From assembly GCA_016202645.1 (NCBI GenBank), contig JACQOF010000133.1, positions 1 to 36,854 on the forward strand: a DNA stretch of 36,854 nt, read 5' to 3'. Below the pieces are notes generated by a model, which saw only the letters and a program-made list of their open reading frames with translations, was not told where the DNA came from and searched no databases. Shown one piece after another: positions 26,985 through 36,854 of this stretch. The stretch comes from a bacterium. Lineage in GTDB: Bacteria > Lindowbacteria > 2-12-FULL-62-27. The translations under genes and the position numbers were made by a program. Numbering within the stretch: the stretch's first letter is position 1; each line of letters starts with the position of its first letter.

Positions 26985-27042
26985 GCCGCTCTTATACTCT
27001 ATTCTGATCAAAAAATAAACCTAAAAACTTAGGTCTGACCCC
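26071..27042. mobile_element. Transposase-bearing element with 21-bp inverted ends
   Basis: The left end (26071-26091) and right end (27022-27042) are inverted copies, 20 of 21 bases alike. Both carry the core TAGGTCTGACCCC when read outward. They enclose only the Y1 transposase gene. Elements with this core are seen with Y1 transposases in other GC-rich genomes (recollection, not searched). There is no sign of a target duplication, as expected for HUH enzymes. Confidence 0.8.
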
Positions 27043-27115
27043 TGATGCCTCCTGATGCCTCTCTGATGCCGCTGATGACGACCCCTGATGCCTGATGCTC
27101 CTCCGATGCCCCTGG
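27043..27115. repeat. CTGATGCC-type short tandem repeats right of the transposase
   Basis: The 75 bp between the right inverted end and the glgB stop contain about seven copies of CTGATGCC or close variants (CCGATGCC, CTGATGAC). They differ in sequence from the repeats on the left side. They may serve as the 3' end of glgB; no clear hairpin with a T-run is visible. Confidence 0.75.
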
Positions 27116-27126
27116 CGCCGCTCCGG

Positions 27127-29027
27127 TCAGGCGGGCTTGAAGGCAAGCATCCCCAGAGGGGGGATGGTCAGATAAAGACACTGATCGCGGCCGTGCGTGG
27201 GGATCGGGACGGACGTCACGCCGCCGGGGTTGCCCTGCTGGCCGCTGCCGCCGTAGATTGACGCGTCACTGTTCAGGACTTCCTGCCAGTGTCCGGCCCG
27301 GGGAACTCCGACGGCGTAGGTGTGGCGGGGGAGGGGCGTGAAATTGAACACCAGCAGGATCGGGTCGCCCGTTCCGGGGGCTTTTCTCAGAAGACTGATG
27401 ACGCTGTTGTCCCCGTCGTTGCAGTCGACCCATTCGAAACCTTCGGGCGAAACCTCCGCGCCGTGCAGGGCGCGCTCGCCGCGGTAGAAGGTGTTGAGGT
27501 CGCGGATCCAGCGGTTGATGCCCTGATGCGGCGCGAAGTCCATGAGATGCCACTCGAGGCTCTCTTCGCAGTTCCACTCCCGCCACTGGCCGATGTCCGC
27601 GCCCATGAAGAGCAGTTTTTTTCCCGGCTGGGCGAACATGTATCCGGTCATCGCCCGGAAGTTCGCCATTTTCTGCCAGTCGTCGCCGGGCATTTTGTTT
27701 AGAAGAGACCCTTTGCCGTGGCAGACTTCGTCGTGGGATAGAGGCAGGACGTAGTTTTCGAACCACGCATAGAGCATCCGGAAGGTCAGGCGGTCGTGGC
27801 TGAATTTCCGGTAAACGGGGTCCTTCGACATGTAATCCAGCGTGTCGTGCATCCAGCCCATGTCCCACTTGTATCCGAAGCCGAGGCCGCCGAGGTAGGT
27901 CGGCCGGGAGACCATCGGCCACGACGTTGATTCCTCGGCCATCGTCAGGGTGTCGGGATATTCCTTGTAGACGGTTTCGTTCAGTCGCCGCAGAAACGCG
28001 AGCGCGCCGAGATTTTCCCGGCCGCCGTACTCGTTCGGGACCCACTCGCCCTCCTTGCGGGAATAGTCGAGGTAGATCATCGAAGCGACGGCGTCCACGC
28101 GGAGGCCGTCGATGTGGTATTTGTCGAGCCAGAAGAGGGCGTTGCTGATGAGAAAATTGGCGACTTCGGTCCGGCCGAAATTAAAAACGTAGGTGCCCCA
28201 GTCGGGATGCTCGCCCTGGCGCGGGTCGTCGTGCTCGTAGAGATGCGTGCCGTCGAATAGCCCGAGTCCGTGGCCGTCCTTCGGAAAATGCGCCGGCACC
28301 CAGTCCAGCAGGACTCCGATGCCGGCTTGATGCAGAGTGTCGACCAGGAACATGAAATCGTCCGGCGTGCCGAAACGGCTGGTCGGCGCGAAATAGCCGA
28401 TCGTCTGGTAGCCCCAGGAAATATCCAGCGCGTGCTCGGCCAGGGGCAGAAACTCCACGTGGGTGTAGCCCATGCGGCTCACGTAGTCGGCCAGCCGCGC
28501 GGCGGCTTCGCGGTACGTCAGCCAGCGGTTGCCGTCCTCCGGCACGCGCATCCAGGAACCGAGATGGACTTCGTAAATCGAGATCGGCGAGTCCAGGCGG
28601 TGCAGTCCGCCGCGGCGGGACATCCAGTCGCGGTCGCCCCAGACATACTTGGAGAGGTCCCACACCCGGGAGGCGCTTTTGGGGCGGACTTCGGCGGCGA
28701 AACCGTACGGGTCGGCTTTTTCGGCGCGGGAATCGTTGCACTGGGACGCCACCAGATATTTGTAGGTCTCGCCGGGGCCGATGCCCGGAATGAAACATTC
28801 CCAGACGCCGGAATCGCCCAGGACGGCCATCTTGTTTTTTTCCGGCGACCACTGGTTGAAATCGCCGACGACGGAAACTTCGCGCGCGTTCGGCGCCCAA
28901 AGCGCAAAACGCGTCCCGGCCCGGCCGTCGACGGAGGCCGGGTGCGCGCCGAATTTTTCGTAGGACCGGTAGAAGGTCCCCTGGCGCTGGAGATAAATGT
29001 CGTAGTCGGTCAGCGACACGGGGGCGG

Positions 29028-29031
<4 letters not shown>
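27127..29031 (-). CDS. glgB: 1,4-alpha-glucan branching enzyme
   Basis: 634 residues from ATG 29031. It forms alpha-1,6 branches in glycogen in the cytoplasm. CBM48 lies at about 30-100 ([20 protein letters not shown]), then the GH13 barrel: nucleophile Asp313 in [10 protein letters not shown], acid Glu366 in [10 protein letters not shown], transition-state Asp434 in [20 protein letters not shown], and a C-terminal beta domain ([19 protein letters not shown]). The frame stays open upstream but that part overlaps glgX and has no homology. The start overlaps the glgX stop as ATGA, so the two are translationally coupled. Shorter than the E. coli form, lacking an extra N-terminal module. Confidence 0.96.
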
Positions 29032-31157
<2,126 letters not shown>

Positions 31158-31218
31158 AGGCCCGAATATAGCTAAAGAATCATCGGGCAACAAATCTTAT
31201 TCAGAATGGGGCACTACA

Positions 31219-33444
31219 CTAGACGTTCGCGGCGAGGGCGCGGTCGATGAAGGCGGCGACGCTTTCGACGAGGAAAGGTTTTTCCATGATGCCCAGGGCG
31301 CCCATGCCCGAGGCGCGTTCCAGGTTTTCGGGGGTTGGGGCGCCGGTCATGAAGACGATGAGGGGCATCGACGCGGGGCGGTCCAGTTTGATCTGATCGA
31401 AAACCGAGAAGCCGTCCATGTCGGGCATGAGAAGGTCCATAAACAGCAGGTCGTAATTTTCGGTGCGGACCATCTGAGCGGCGGCGTGGCCGTTCGGGGC
31501 CGCGTCGACTTCGTGTCTCATCCGCCGGAGAGTCTTGACGAGAGACGTGCGGATGGCGTCCTCGTCGTCGACCACCAGTATCCTGAGCGAGTCCGTGGAT
31601 CTTCGCGGCGGCCGCGCGGGCGCCGGTTTTTCCTCGACTCCCCGCGCCGCCTCCTCGTCCACCGGCAAAAACACCGTCACCGTGGTGCCCTTGCCGGGTT
31701 TGCTTGAAACCGTAATATCCCCGCCGTGATTTTGAAGGATGGTATGCGAGACGGAAAGTCCCAGTCCGGTTCCCGGCGTTTCGGCGCCGCCGAGGGCGCC
31801 CTTCGTCGTGAAAAAGGGCTCGAAGATCTTGCTCAAATTTTCCTCCGGGATGCCAAATCCCGTATCGACGAACGAAATCTCGACCGACCGCCGCGCGCCC
31901 AGGGGTTTTTGCTGGGGCACGGCGGCGTACCAGGGCGCCGGGCCGGATTTCGGGAGCACGCCGCTTTCGCGGATCCGCACCGTCAGAGTATCGCCGCGGC
32001 GCATGGCCTGGCGGGCGTTGGTGAGGAGATTCAGGAACACCTGCTGCATCTGGCCGCGGTCGAAGAGCAAAAAGGGGACCGATTCAAGTTCCCGTTTGAT
32101 GTGCATGCCGTCGGCCGCGAAAATCTGTTTGACGACGTTGAGGGTGTCCTCGAGGACTTCGACGATGTTCCCCGCGGTTTTTTCTCCGGCCGGAGTCTGC
32201 CGCGCGAACCCGAGAAGATTTTTGGCGATGGCGCTGGCCCGAAGCGCGACCTTCCGGACGAGTTCCAGGTCCTCCCGAACGGACGGCGACGTCACTTCGT
32301 GAAGGGCGCTTTCGACGTTGGAGACGATCCCGCCGAGAGCGTTGTTGAACTCGTGGGCAACGCCGCCCGCCAGGGTCCCTAGGCCGGCCATTTTTTCGCG
32401 GAGGGCAAGCTGTTGAAGCAGGCGCGCCTCGTTTTCCTTGGTCTGCCGGATCTGGGTGATGAAGTCATTAAAACTTCTGGCCAGGGACGCCGTTTCGGCC
32501 GTGCCTTCCTCCATGACCGACCCCGCGTCCTTGCCGGAGTGGGCCATGTGCCGGACTTGGCGGTCGATCTCGGCGATGGGCCGGGAGATCAGACGCGTGA
32601 GGTAGACGGTAACGGCGAGCACCAGAAGACCCAGGAGGACAAACGCAACGGAGAGCTGGCGCCGGAGCGCCGCGAGGGGGCCTTCGACTTCCGACACGAG
32701 CGCCACGCTCAACAGTTCGAACACGACGTCGCCGCTTCGGAAGGCATGCCGGACGGCGATGTCGTCGCCGAGCCTGAAGATCGGGCTTTCCCGCGCCGCG
32801 GACTTCCACTCCTCCGCATGCCGTTTCCGGGAGGCGATCCGGACGCTGCCGTCCGCCGCGAGGAGATAATCCCGGGGCCCGCCCTGGTTGAGGCCGACGC
32901 CGATGTGAGACCAGGGGACTTCGACCGTCAGATTGCCGATGAGTTCCGCGCCGGAGAGAATGGGGAGCACATGGACGATCCCGCGGTCCCGGACGAAGGT
33001 TTGTTCCTGACGAATGAGGGGGACGCCCTCGAAGGTCACGGCCCCGGCGCGGGCGGTCGCGACGGAGGCGCGGGCGGCCTCGGCCAATCGCGACCCGCGA
33101 AGGTCTGTGACGAGGAGACGGGACCCGATCGGAAAGGATTTGGCGCTTTCACTGAGAAGCAGAAACGCGGTCAACCGGTCCCGGTCCTTGAGACTCCGGC
33201 GAATCCCCGGGTGAATGGCCAGCCGGCGCGAGGAGACTTCAATGTCATCGAGGGCGCGAGTGACGGTGAGGCTCCGAAGGGTCGCGTCTTCGAGGAGGCT
33301 CTCCCGGATTTGTTCCTCAAGCCCGCGGCGGGCGACGAAATCGGCGAGAAATACCGCGAGAATCGTTTCGACGACGACAACCGGCACCCAGAACGTAAGA
33401 ACGCGGTGGCGGAAGGATTTGGGCTGGGCGGAGTCGGTGAACAT
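31219..33444 (-). CDS. Hybrid sensor histidine kinase with C-terminal receiver
   Basis: 741 residues. Membrane helix 1 (about 15-37), a periplasmic dCache-like sensor region (about 40-262), helix 2 (about 263-285), HAMP (about 286-340), HisKA with phospho-acceptor His364 in GVAHEFNNAL, HATPase (N box NLLTNARQA, G1 DTGFG, F box FEPFFTTK, G2 GTGLGLS) and a receiver domain (620-740) with acceptor Asp670 in LLFMDLLMPDMDG and the Lys of MEKPF. The output regulator is not in the window, so the signal probably leaves by phosphotransfer. It lies downstream of a binding-protein gene on the same strand, which suggests a shared sensing role. Confidence 0.93.
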   Translation of the reverse strand: MFTDSAQPKSFRHRVLTFWVPVVVVETILAVFLADFVARRGLEEQIRESLLEDATLRSLTVTRALDDIEVSSRRLAIHPGIRRSLKDRDRLTAFLLLSESAKSFPIGSRLLVTDLRGSRLAEAARASVATARAGAVTFEGVPLIRQEQTFVRDRGIVHVLPILSGAELIGNLTVEVPWSHIGVGLNQGGPRDYLLAADGSVRIASRKRHAEEWKSAARESPIFRLGDDIAVRHAFRSGDVVFELLSVALVSEVEGPLAALRRQLSVAFVLLGLLVLAVTVYLTRLISRPIAEIDRQVRHMAHSGKDAGSVMEEGTAETASLARSFNDFITQIRQTKENEARLLQQLALREKMAGLGTLAGGVAHEFNNALGGIVSNVESALHEVTSPSVREDLELVRKVALRASAIAKNLLGFARQTPAGEKTAGNIVEVLEDTLNVVKQIFAADGMHIKRELESVPFLLFDRGQMQQVFLNLLTNARQAMRRGDTLTVRIRESGVLPKSGPAPWYAAVPQQKPLGARRSVEISFVDTGFGIPEENLSKIFEPFFTTKGALGGAETPGTGLGLSVSHTILQNHGGDITVSSKPGKGTTVTVFLPVDEEAARGVEEKPAPARPPRRSTDSLRILVVDDEDAIRTSLVKTLRRMRHEVDAAPNGHAAAQMVRTENYDLLFMDLLMPDMDGFSVFDQIKLDRPASMPLIVFMTGAPTPENLERASGMGALGIMEKPFLVESVAAFIDRALAANV

Positions 33445-33456
33445 CAGGGAGAAATC

Positions 33457-33593
33457 CCACCACAGAGAGCACAGAGTCTGGCCACAGAGGACACGGAGAT
33501 TTTTGGGGGTTCGAATGATTCTAAAAACCTTACAAAATATTTCTCTGTAAACTCTGTGCTCATCTCTGTGACCTCTGTGGTGAAGATGTTCAA
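33457..33593. repeat. CTCTGTG word-repeat hairpin between kinase and binding protein
   Basis: Left arm words CACAGAGAGC, ACAGAGTCTG and CACAGAGGACAC face right arm words TCTCTGTAA, CTCTGTGCT, CTCTGTGACC and CTCTGTGGTG. Outer arms CACCACAGAG (33458-33467) and CTCTGTGGTG (33573-33582) are perfect inverted copies. Similar CTCTGTG-word repeats are scattered in other bacterial genomes (recollection). It fills most of the 165-bp gap. Confidence 0.75.
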
Positions 33594-33609
33594 TTTTTTC
33601 ACAATCGAA

Positions 33610-34635
33610 TTATTCATAGACCTGTACCGATTCTCCCAAAAAAGATTCCGGGATGCGGACGCCCAGGGCGCGGGCGGCGGAACGGTTGACTACGACGCGA
33701 GGGGGAGCGGCGGCCTGGGACTGCAGGGACGTGGGCGTCCGGCCGCCGAGGATCTGCGAAGCCTGCTGGCCGGCCAGACGCCCGGCGACTTCGGGATCGA
33801 CCGTGACGCCCGCCAGCGCGCCCTTTTCGACGGCCGCCGACGCGCACGAAAGAACGGGAATCCCGCGGCGTGCCGCGAAGTCGATGACCGCATCGGCGCC
33901 CGAACCCTGGATGATGGAATCACACGTCAGATAAAACGCGTCGACCCCCGATAGCTGGGGGTCGGAGAGCGCGCGGGCAAGTCCCGCCGCGTCCGGCGAC
34001 TCGACGGGCAGGACGTGGGCGCCTTGAAGCGAAAGGACCTTGCGCATTTCCTCCAGGAGGAGTTTCGCGTCGGGATCGCCGGTCCGCAGGCACAGCGCGA
34101 TTTTGTTGATCTCTTTGGGAAGAAGCCTCATGACGAGCGCCATCTGTTCCTCGATCGGAACGTAGGTCTGGATGCCGACCGACTGGTTGGCGGAAAATTC
34201 CATCCGTTCGACCAGGCCGTGTTCGAGGGGATAGGCGACGTCCGAAAAAATCAGGGGAACGCCAGGAGCTTCTTCCTGCGCGATCCGCGCGCCCTCGGCC
34301 GTGAGGACGTAGACAAGGTCAGCCGGCCACGCGGAGAAATCGCGGATGATGCCCGACTGGGTGGACGCACTCCCGACCGCGTCGACGATTTTGACCTGAA
34401 GATTGGCGTCGGATCTGTATCCGGCGGACGCCAGCGCCGCGAGGAAGGACTCAATGTTTTTGACGTGAGGCTTGTCCAAAATCCACGGCGCCACGCCAAC
34501 CCGGAACGTCCGGCCGGCCTGAGGCCCCTCCGCGTCGGCGCCTTTCCATCCGCCGCAGGCGGACAGGCCCGCCGCAAGGCCCAGCAACGCCACCGCCGCC
34601 CGCGCCCATTTCCCCCGGACAGGTTTGCCTTTCAT
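33610..34635 (-). CDS. ABC_sub_bind-family (DUF534, TrpX-like) substrate-binding lipoprotein
   Basis: 341 residues from ATG 34635. A lipoprotein signal peptide ends with LSAC and Cys27 would be lipidated. The mature part is a periplasmic binding-protein type I fold, with VGVAPWILDKPHVKNIESFL (about 45-64), ADLVYVLTAEGARIAQ, VPLIFSDVAYPLEHGLV, NKIALCLRTGDPDAKLL and GIPVLSCASAAVEKGALAGV. Family members bind small ligands for ABC importers or feed sensor kinases. No permease or ATPase gene is adjacent; the next gene downstream is the hybrid kinase, so a role as ligand sensor is the better guess. The ligand is unknown. Confidence 0.85.
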   Translation of the reverse strand: MKGKPVRGKWARAAVALLGLAAGLSACGGWKGADAEGPQAGRTFRVGVAPWILDKPHVKNIESFLAALASAGYRSDANLQVKIVDAVGSASTQSGIIRDFSAWPADLVYVLTAEGARIAQEEAPGVPLIFSDVAYPLEHGLVERMEFSANQSVGIQTYVPIEEQMALVMRLLPKEINKIALCLRTGDPDAKLLLEEMRKVLSLQGAHVLPVESPDAAGLARALSDPQLSGVDAFYLTCDSIIQGSGADAVIDFAARRGIPVLSCASAAVEKGALAGVTVDPEVAGRLAGQQASQILGGRTPTSLQSQAAAPPRVVVNRSAARALGVRIPESFLGESVQVYE

Positions 34636-34690
34636 TGCGCGAGAGTATACCAAAACGCGGATGGACACGCCAGATACGGGACGTGCGAGC

Positions 34691-34756
34691 CTACAGCCCA
34701 TAGCCCACAGCCCTCGGCGGACTGAAGGACGAATGCTGTGGGCTGTGGGCTGTAAG
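34691..34756. terminator. CTGTGGG word-repeat hairpin after the kelch gene
   Basis: The plus-strand left arm 34691-34711 (CTACAGCCCATAGCCCACAG...) and right arm 34735-34755 (...GCTGTGGGCTGTAAG) are nearly perfect inverted copies of 21 bp with one G-U type mismatch and a loop of about 23 nt. It begins 8 nt after the stop of the kelch gene, so it may terminate that transcript. There is no T-run on the minus strand, so a rho-independent role is uncertain. Confidence 0.55.
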
Positions 34757-34763
34757 CTTACAG

Positions 34764-36566
34764 CTAGTACTTAAAGCGTTCCCCCGTGTACAGGTAGGTC
34801 GTCACGCCGGTCGAGGAACTGAAGTGCGCGCCGCCGCAGAGGAAATAGTCCTTGCCGCCGACGTCGGTGACCATGTCGGCGCCGTTCGAGAAGGGAAAAC
34901 TGCGGGAGTTGACGAGGGAGCCGACGAGGGTCCAATTGTTGAGGACGTTGTCATAGAGGAGAATGTCGCCGGCGTCCGTGCCCTGGACGTCAAAGCCGTC
35001 AAAAATGAGGACCCGGTCGTAGCCCGGACTGACCACCGCGAAATCGTACATGCTGCGGGGCAGAGGCGCCGCGGACGTCCAGACGTTCGTCGAAGCGTCG
35101 TATATTTCCACATCGGCCGTGGAGATAAAGAAGGGAGTCGAAGCGGGCGGAGAGGGACGCTGATAGGACAGTCCGCCGGAGGCCTGAAACCGGTTGCCGC
35201 CGATGTCGACGAAACCAAATCGCGATCTCGAAGCCACCATCGGCGCGGCGGAGGCGACCGTACCCAAGGCCGGATCGTAAATTTCGCAGTCGGGGACGGC
35301 GATGTCAATCAGGTCCGGGCCGTTGATCATGCCGCCCGCGATGAAAACGCGGCCGTCGGCCAGAAGCGCCATTTTATGCCCGTACCGGGCGGTGATGAGG
35401 TCCGGGCCGGCCGTCCAAGTGGACAAGACCGGGTCGAAAATTTCAGTCGAACGAATCGCATGACCCCCCGTGTCCTCCACCCCGCCCGCCACGAAAATCC
35501 GGCCGTCGGCCAGCTTGACCGCCTCCGGCAGACGCCGACGCCAAGCCATGTTCGGGCCGGCCGTCCAGGCCTGCGTGGCGGCGTCGAAGAATTCACAGCT
35601 CGCCAGCGCCGTGATGCCCCATGTGACGGAATTGCCGTCGTTGAACTGCGGCGTTCCGCCCTGATCGCCGCCGATGAGCATGGCGCGGCCGTCATTGAGT
35701 TTGACGATGGCGGGATTGATGCGGCCCTGGGTCATGTTGCCGGAGAGGATGAAGGTCTGGGGGACGGAGTCGTAGAGTTCAGAGCGGGTGACGAGGACGC
35801 CGTCGGTGTCGACGCCGCCGGCGACGAGGACGCGGCCGTTGTTCAGGGTCATGACGCGGTGGCCGATTCTCGGAACGACCATCTCCGTCGCAGCAACTTC
35901 GGCTTCCGACGCCTGGTCCGACGCCTTCGGACGGCGGACGACGACGACATAATTGCCCTGCGCGCCGGTGGTAGATCCCTCATTGCCGCCGAGCCGCACC
36001 GTGCCCAGAGGCAGAACAGCCAGATAGACGTTCATGGTCGGGACGGCGGGGTTGCTGGTGGTGACGACGTCGCCGGTGTTGGAAAACGCGCTCATCCAGG
36101 ACGGAAGACTTGTCGCGTTGGCGTCGTACAAGACGTAAACGCGGGCGTTGTCGCTGATGTCAAACTGCACGTAATCGGGCGTGCTGACGAGCTTGTCGTC
36201 GTCCAGCCCCACAATCCAGACTTTGCCTGAAATGTACCCCGGCACGCTGGTGAGGATGAACCCGCGGTCGAGGTAGTAATAGTCGCTGTTGTAGACGTAT
36301 CGCAGTTTGTAGGTGATGGGCGAAACCAGGGTCACAGAGAGAGACCCGTCCGTCAGGTATGTGTCGGGATTCAGGATTTTGATTTTGCTGATGACTTGGA
36401 GCCGGAGATCCTTGCCTATAAATATGGAGAAGAGCGACCGCCGCTTGGCTTCCGCCGCGTCCGGAGATCCCAAAACGACGGTGAGGGCCATCAAAACAGC
36501 CATCAGCGCCGCGCCCATGTTGAAAAACCTACTGCGACTTGTCGAAAGATCGCCTGCTGTCCGCAT
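34764..36566 (-). CDS. Secreted seven-repeat kelch / galactose-oxidase-like beta-propeller protein
   Basis: 600 residues from ATG 36566, chosen for GGGGGGTGAGGG directly upstream; the frame stays open 42 codons further but that part is leader RNA. Signal peptide: h-region about 18-34, likely cleavage after AEA. The N-terminal domain (about 45-225) contains ARVYVLYDANATSLPSWMSA and TVRLGGNEGS, a beta module known in exported carbohydrate-active proteins. Seven kelch motifs follow (RVLVAGGVDTDG, AMLIGGD, IFVAGGVED, VFIAGGMIN, RFQASGGLS, VLIFDGFDV, YFLCGGAHF). Exported; no catalytic Cys/Tyr of galactose oxidase was identified. The second kelch protein in the window, unrelated in repeat sequence to the first. 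Confidence 0.88.
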   Translation of the reverse strand: MRTAGDLSTSRSRFFNMGAALMAVLMALTVVLGSPDAAEAKRRSLFSIFIGKDLRLQVISKIKILNPDTYLTDGSLSVTLVSPITYKLRYVYNSDYYYLDRGFILTSVPGYISGKVWIVGLDDDKLVSTPDYVQFDISDNARVYVLYDANATSLPSWMSAFSNTGDVVTTSNPAVPTMNVYLAVLPLGTVRLGGNEGSTTGAQGNYVVVVRRPKASDQASEAEVAATEMVVPRIGHRVMTLNNGRVLVAGGVDTDGVLVTRSELYDSVPQTFILSGNMTQGRINPAIVKLNDGRAMLIGGDQGGTPQFNDGNSVTWGITALASCEFFDAATQAWTAGPNMAWRRRLPEAVKLADGRIFVAGGVEDTGGHAIRSTEIFDPVLSTWTAGPDLITARYGHKMALLADGRVFIAGGMINGPDLIDIAVPDCEIYDPALGTVASAAPMVASRSRFGFVDIGGNRFQASGGLSYQRPSPPASTPFFISTADVEIYDASTNVWTSAAPLPRSMYDFAVVSPGYDRVLIFDGFDVQGTDAGDILLYDNVLNNWTLVGSLVNSRSFPFSNGADMVTDVGGKDYFLCGGAHFSSSTGVTTYLYTGERFKY

Positions 36567-36696
36567 TACCCTCACCCCCCACCGCTTGGTGCCCCCCTTG
36601 ATGCTGTGACCGAAGTCACAACGCCCCAGATCGGGCAGAACCTCCGTATACGATTGAAAAAGAGCCGCTCGAGTTTCTGAGCTTTTGAGCAATCAT
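36567..36696 (-). promoter_or_regulatory. Structured leader of the kelch gene
   Basis: The 5' leader has a UUCG-type hairpin (36605-36620, GTGAC/GTCAC stems around TTCG on the minus strand) and a second small hairpin CACC-AAGC-GGTG (36580-36591) that overlaps the edge of the G-rich ribosome site. A -35-like TTGACT (36725-36720) with weak GACAAC (36702-36697, 17-bp spacer) may be its promoter. It does not match a riboswitch class I know. Confidence 0.4.
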
Positions 36697-36753
36697 GTTG
36701 TCTCACGCCGGGCGGGGAAAGTCAACAGTTTTTTTTGAATTAATCTTAACTAA

Positions 36754-36781
36754 TTGACATATGGGTTATTAGAGTTATATA
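36754..36781 (+). promoter_or_regulatory. Possible rightward promoter in the AT-rich right edge
   Basis: TTGACA (36754-36759), a 16-bp spacer and TATATA (36776-36781) on the plus strand sit in an AT-rich stretch (36720-36800). It would drive a gene beyond the right edge. AT-rich DNA makes chance matches easier, so this is tentative. Confidence 0.4.
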
Positions 36782-36836
36782 TAAATTCTATTTGTGGGCC
36801 AGACCAAGGGCGCTATTCCGATGATTCCTGCCCATG

Positions 36837-36854
36837 TCCGTCATTCCCGCGAAA
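36837..36854. repeat. Partial palindromic repeat at the window edge
   Basis: The window ends in CCGTCATTCCCGCGAAA. GTCATTCCCGCGAAA followed by GCGGGAAT is a common intergenic palindrome in many bacteria (recollection), so this is probably its left half. The second half lies outside the window. Confidence 0.4.

Noticed and set aside
32413-33954. Plus-strand 513-codon frame
   Set aside because: Antisense of the hybrid kinase and binding-protein genes; charged low-complexity product with no recognisable family.
34824-36230. Plus-strand 468-codon frame
   Set aside because: Antisense of the second kelch gene; Arg/Asp/Val-rich and unlike any family.
36567-36696. c-di-GMP (GEMM) or other known riboswitch
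   Set aside because: The leader has hairpins but none of the conserved motifs I know for GEMM, cobalamin or similar classes.

Overview
This is a GC-rich bacterial chromosome segment from an organism I cannot place. Lipoprotein and Sec-type signal peptides, glycogen genes and secreted kelch/beta-helix/FnIII proteins fit an uncultivated, probably Gram-negative-type lineage. Ribosomal protein L27 lacks the cleavable N-terminal extension typical of Firmicutes. The lineage statement is inference; no rRNA gene or reliable marker match could be run.

Layout. (1) Positions 1-13297, minus strand: one giant secreted-protein gene that runs off the left edge (at least about 4,430 codons). In translation order it encodes a signal peptide, six 46-residue kelch repeats, eight alternating blocks of right-handed beta-helix plus fibronectin type III, and at least two immunoglobulin-like modules. 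Both strands look broken into short frames here because the minus-strand reading frame has no stop inside the window and because one single-base frameshift lies near 11977. (2) Positions 13178-14129: a small odd intergenic zone. It has a tRNA-like cloverleaf inside the 5' end of the giant gene, a consensus sigma-70 promoter followed about 75 nt later by an intrinsic terminator (a likely unannotated small RNA), a hicB-like antitoxin gene with only the tail of hicA left, and a word-repeat hairpin. (3) Positions 14127-21413, minus strand: a compact housekeeping cluster in the order cspA-like, rplU, prp, rpmA, obgE, proB, proA, nadD, yqeK, LCP/LytR-like. Most junctions overlap or nearly touch. rplU has a promoter whose predicted start falls at the ATG, so its mRNA may be leaderless. 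(4) Positions 21584-23642, plus strand: a cation:proton antiporter with a Rossmann regulatory domain, overlapping a double-CDGSH iron-sulfur protein. (5) Positions 23650-26035, minus strand: the alpha-E / circularly permuted ATP-grasp pair. (6) Positions 26052-27042: a REP-associated-type tyrosine (Y1) transposase with matching inverted ends, flanked by short tandem word repeats. (7) Positions 27127-31157: glgX-glgB, overlapping by ATGA. (8) Positions 31219-34635: a hybrid sensor kinase and, upstream of it, a lipoprotein of the ABC_sub_bind family, probably a sensing pair. (9) Positions 34764-36566: a secreted seven-repeat kelch protein with a structured leader. The right edge holds an AT-rich divergent promoter region and half of a palindromic repeat.

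How the genes relate. The middle cluster covers ribosome assembly (L21, L27, Prp, Obg), proline synthesis (ProB, ProA), NAD synthesis (NadD) and Ap4A turnover (YqeK). The right half handles ion homeostasis, glycogen remodelling and signal sensing. The two kelch proteins at either end are probably exported to the cell surface or medium.
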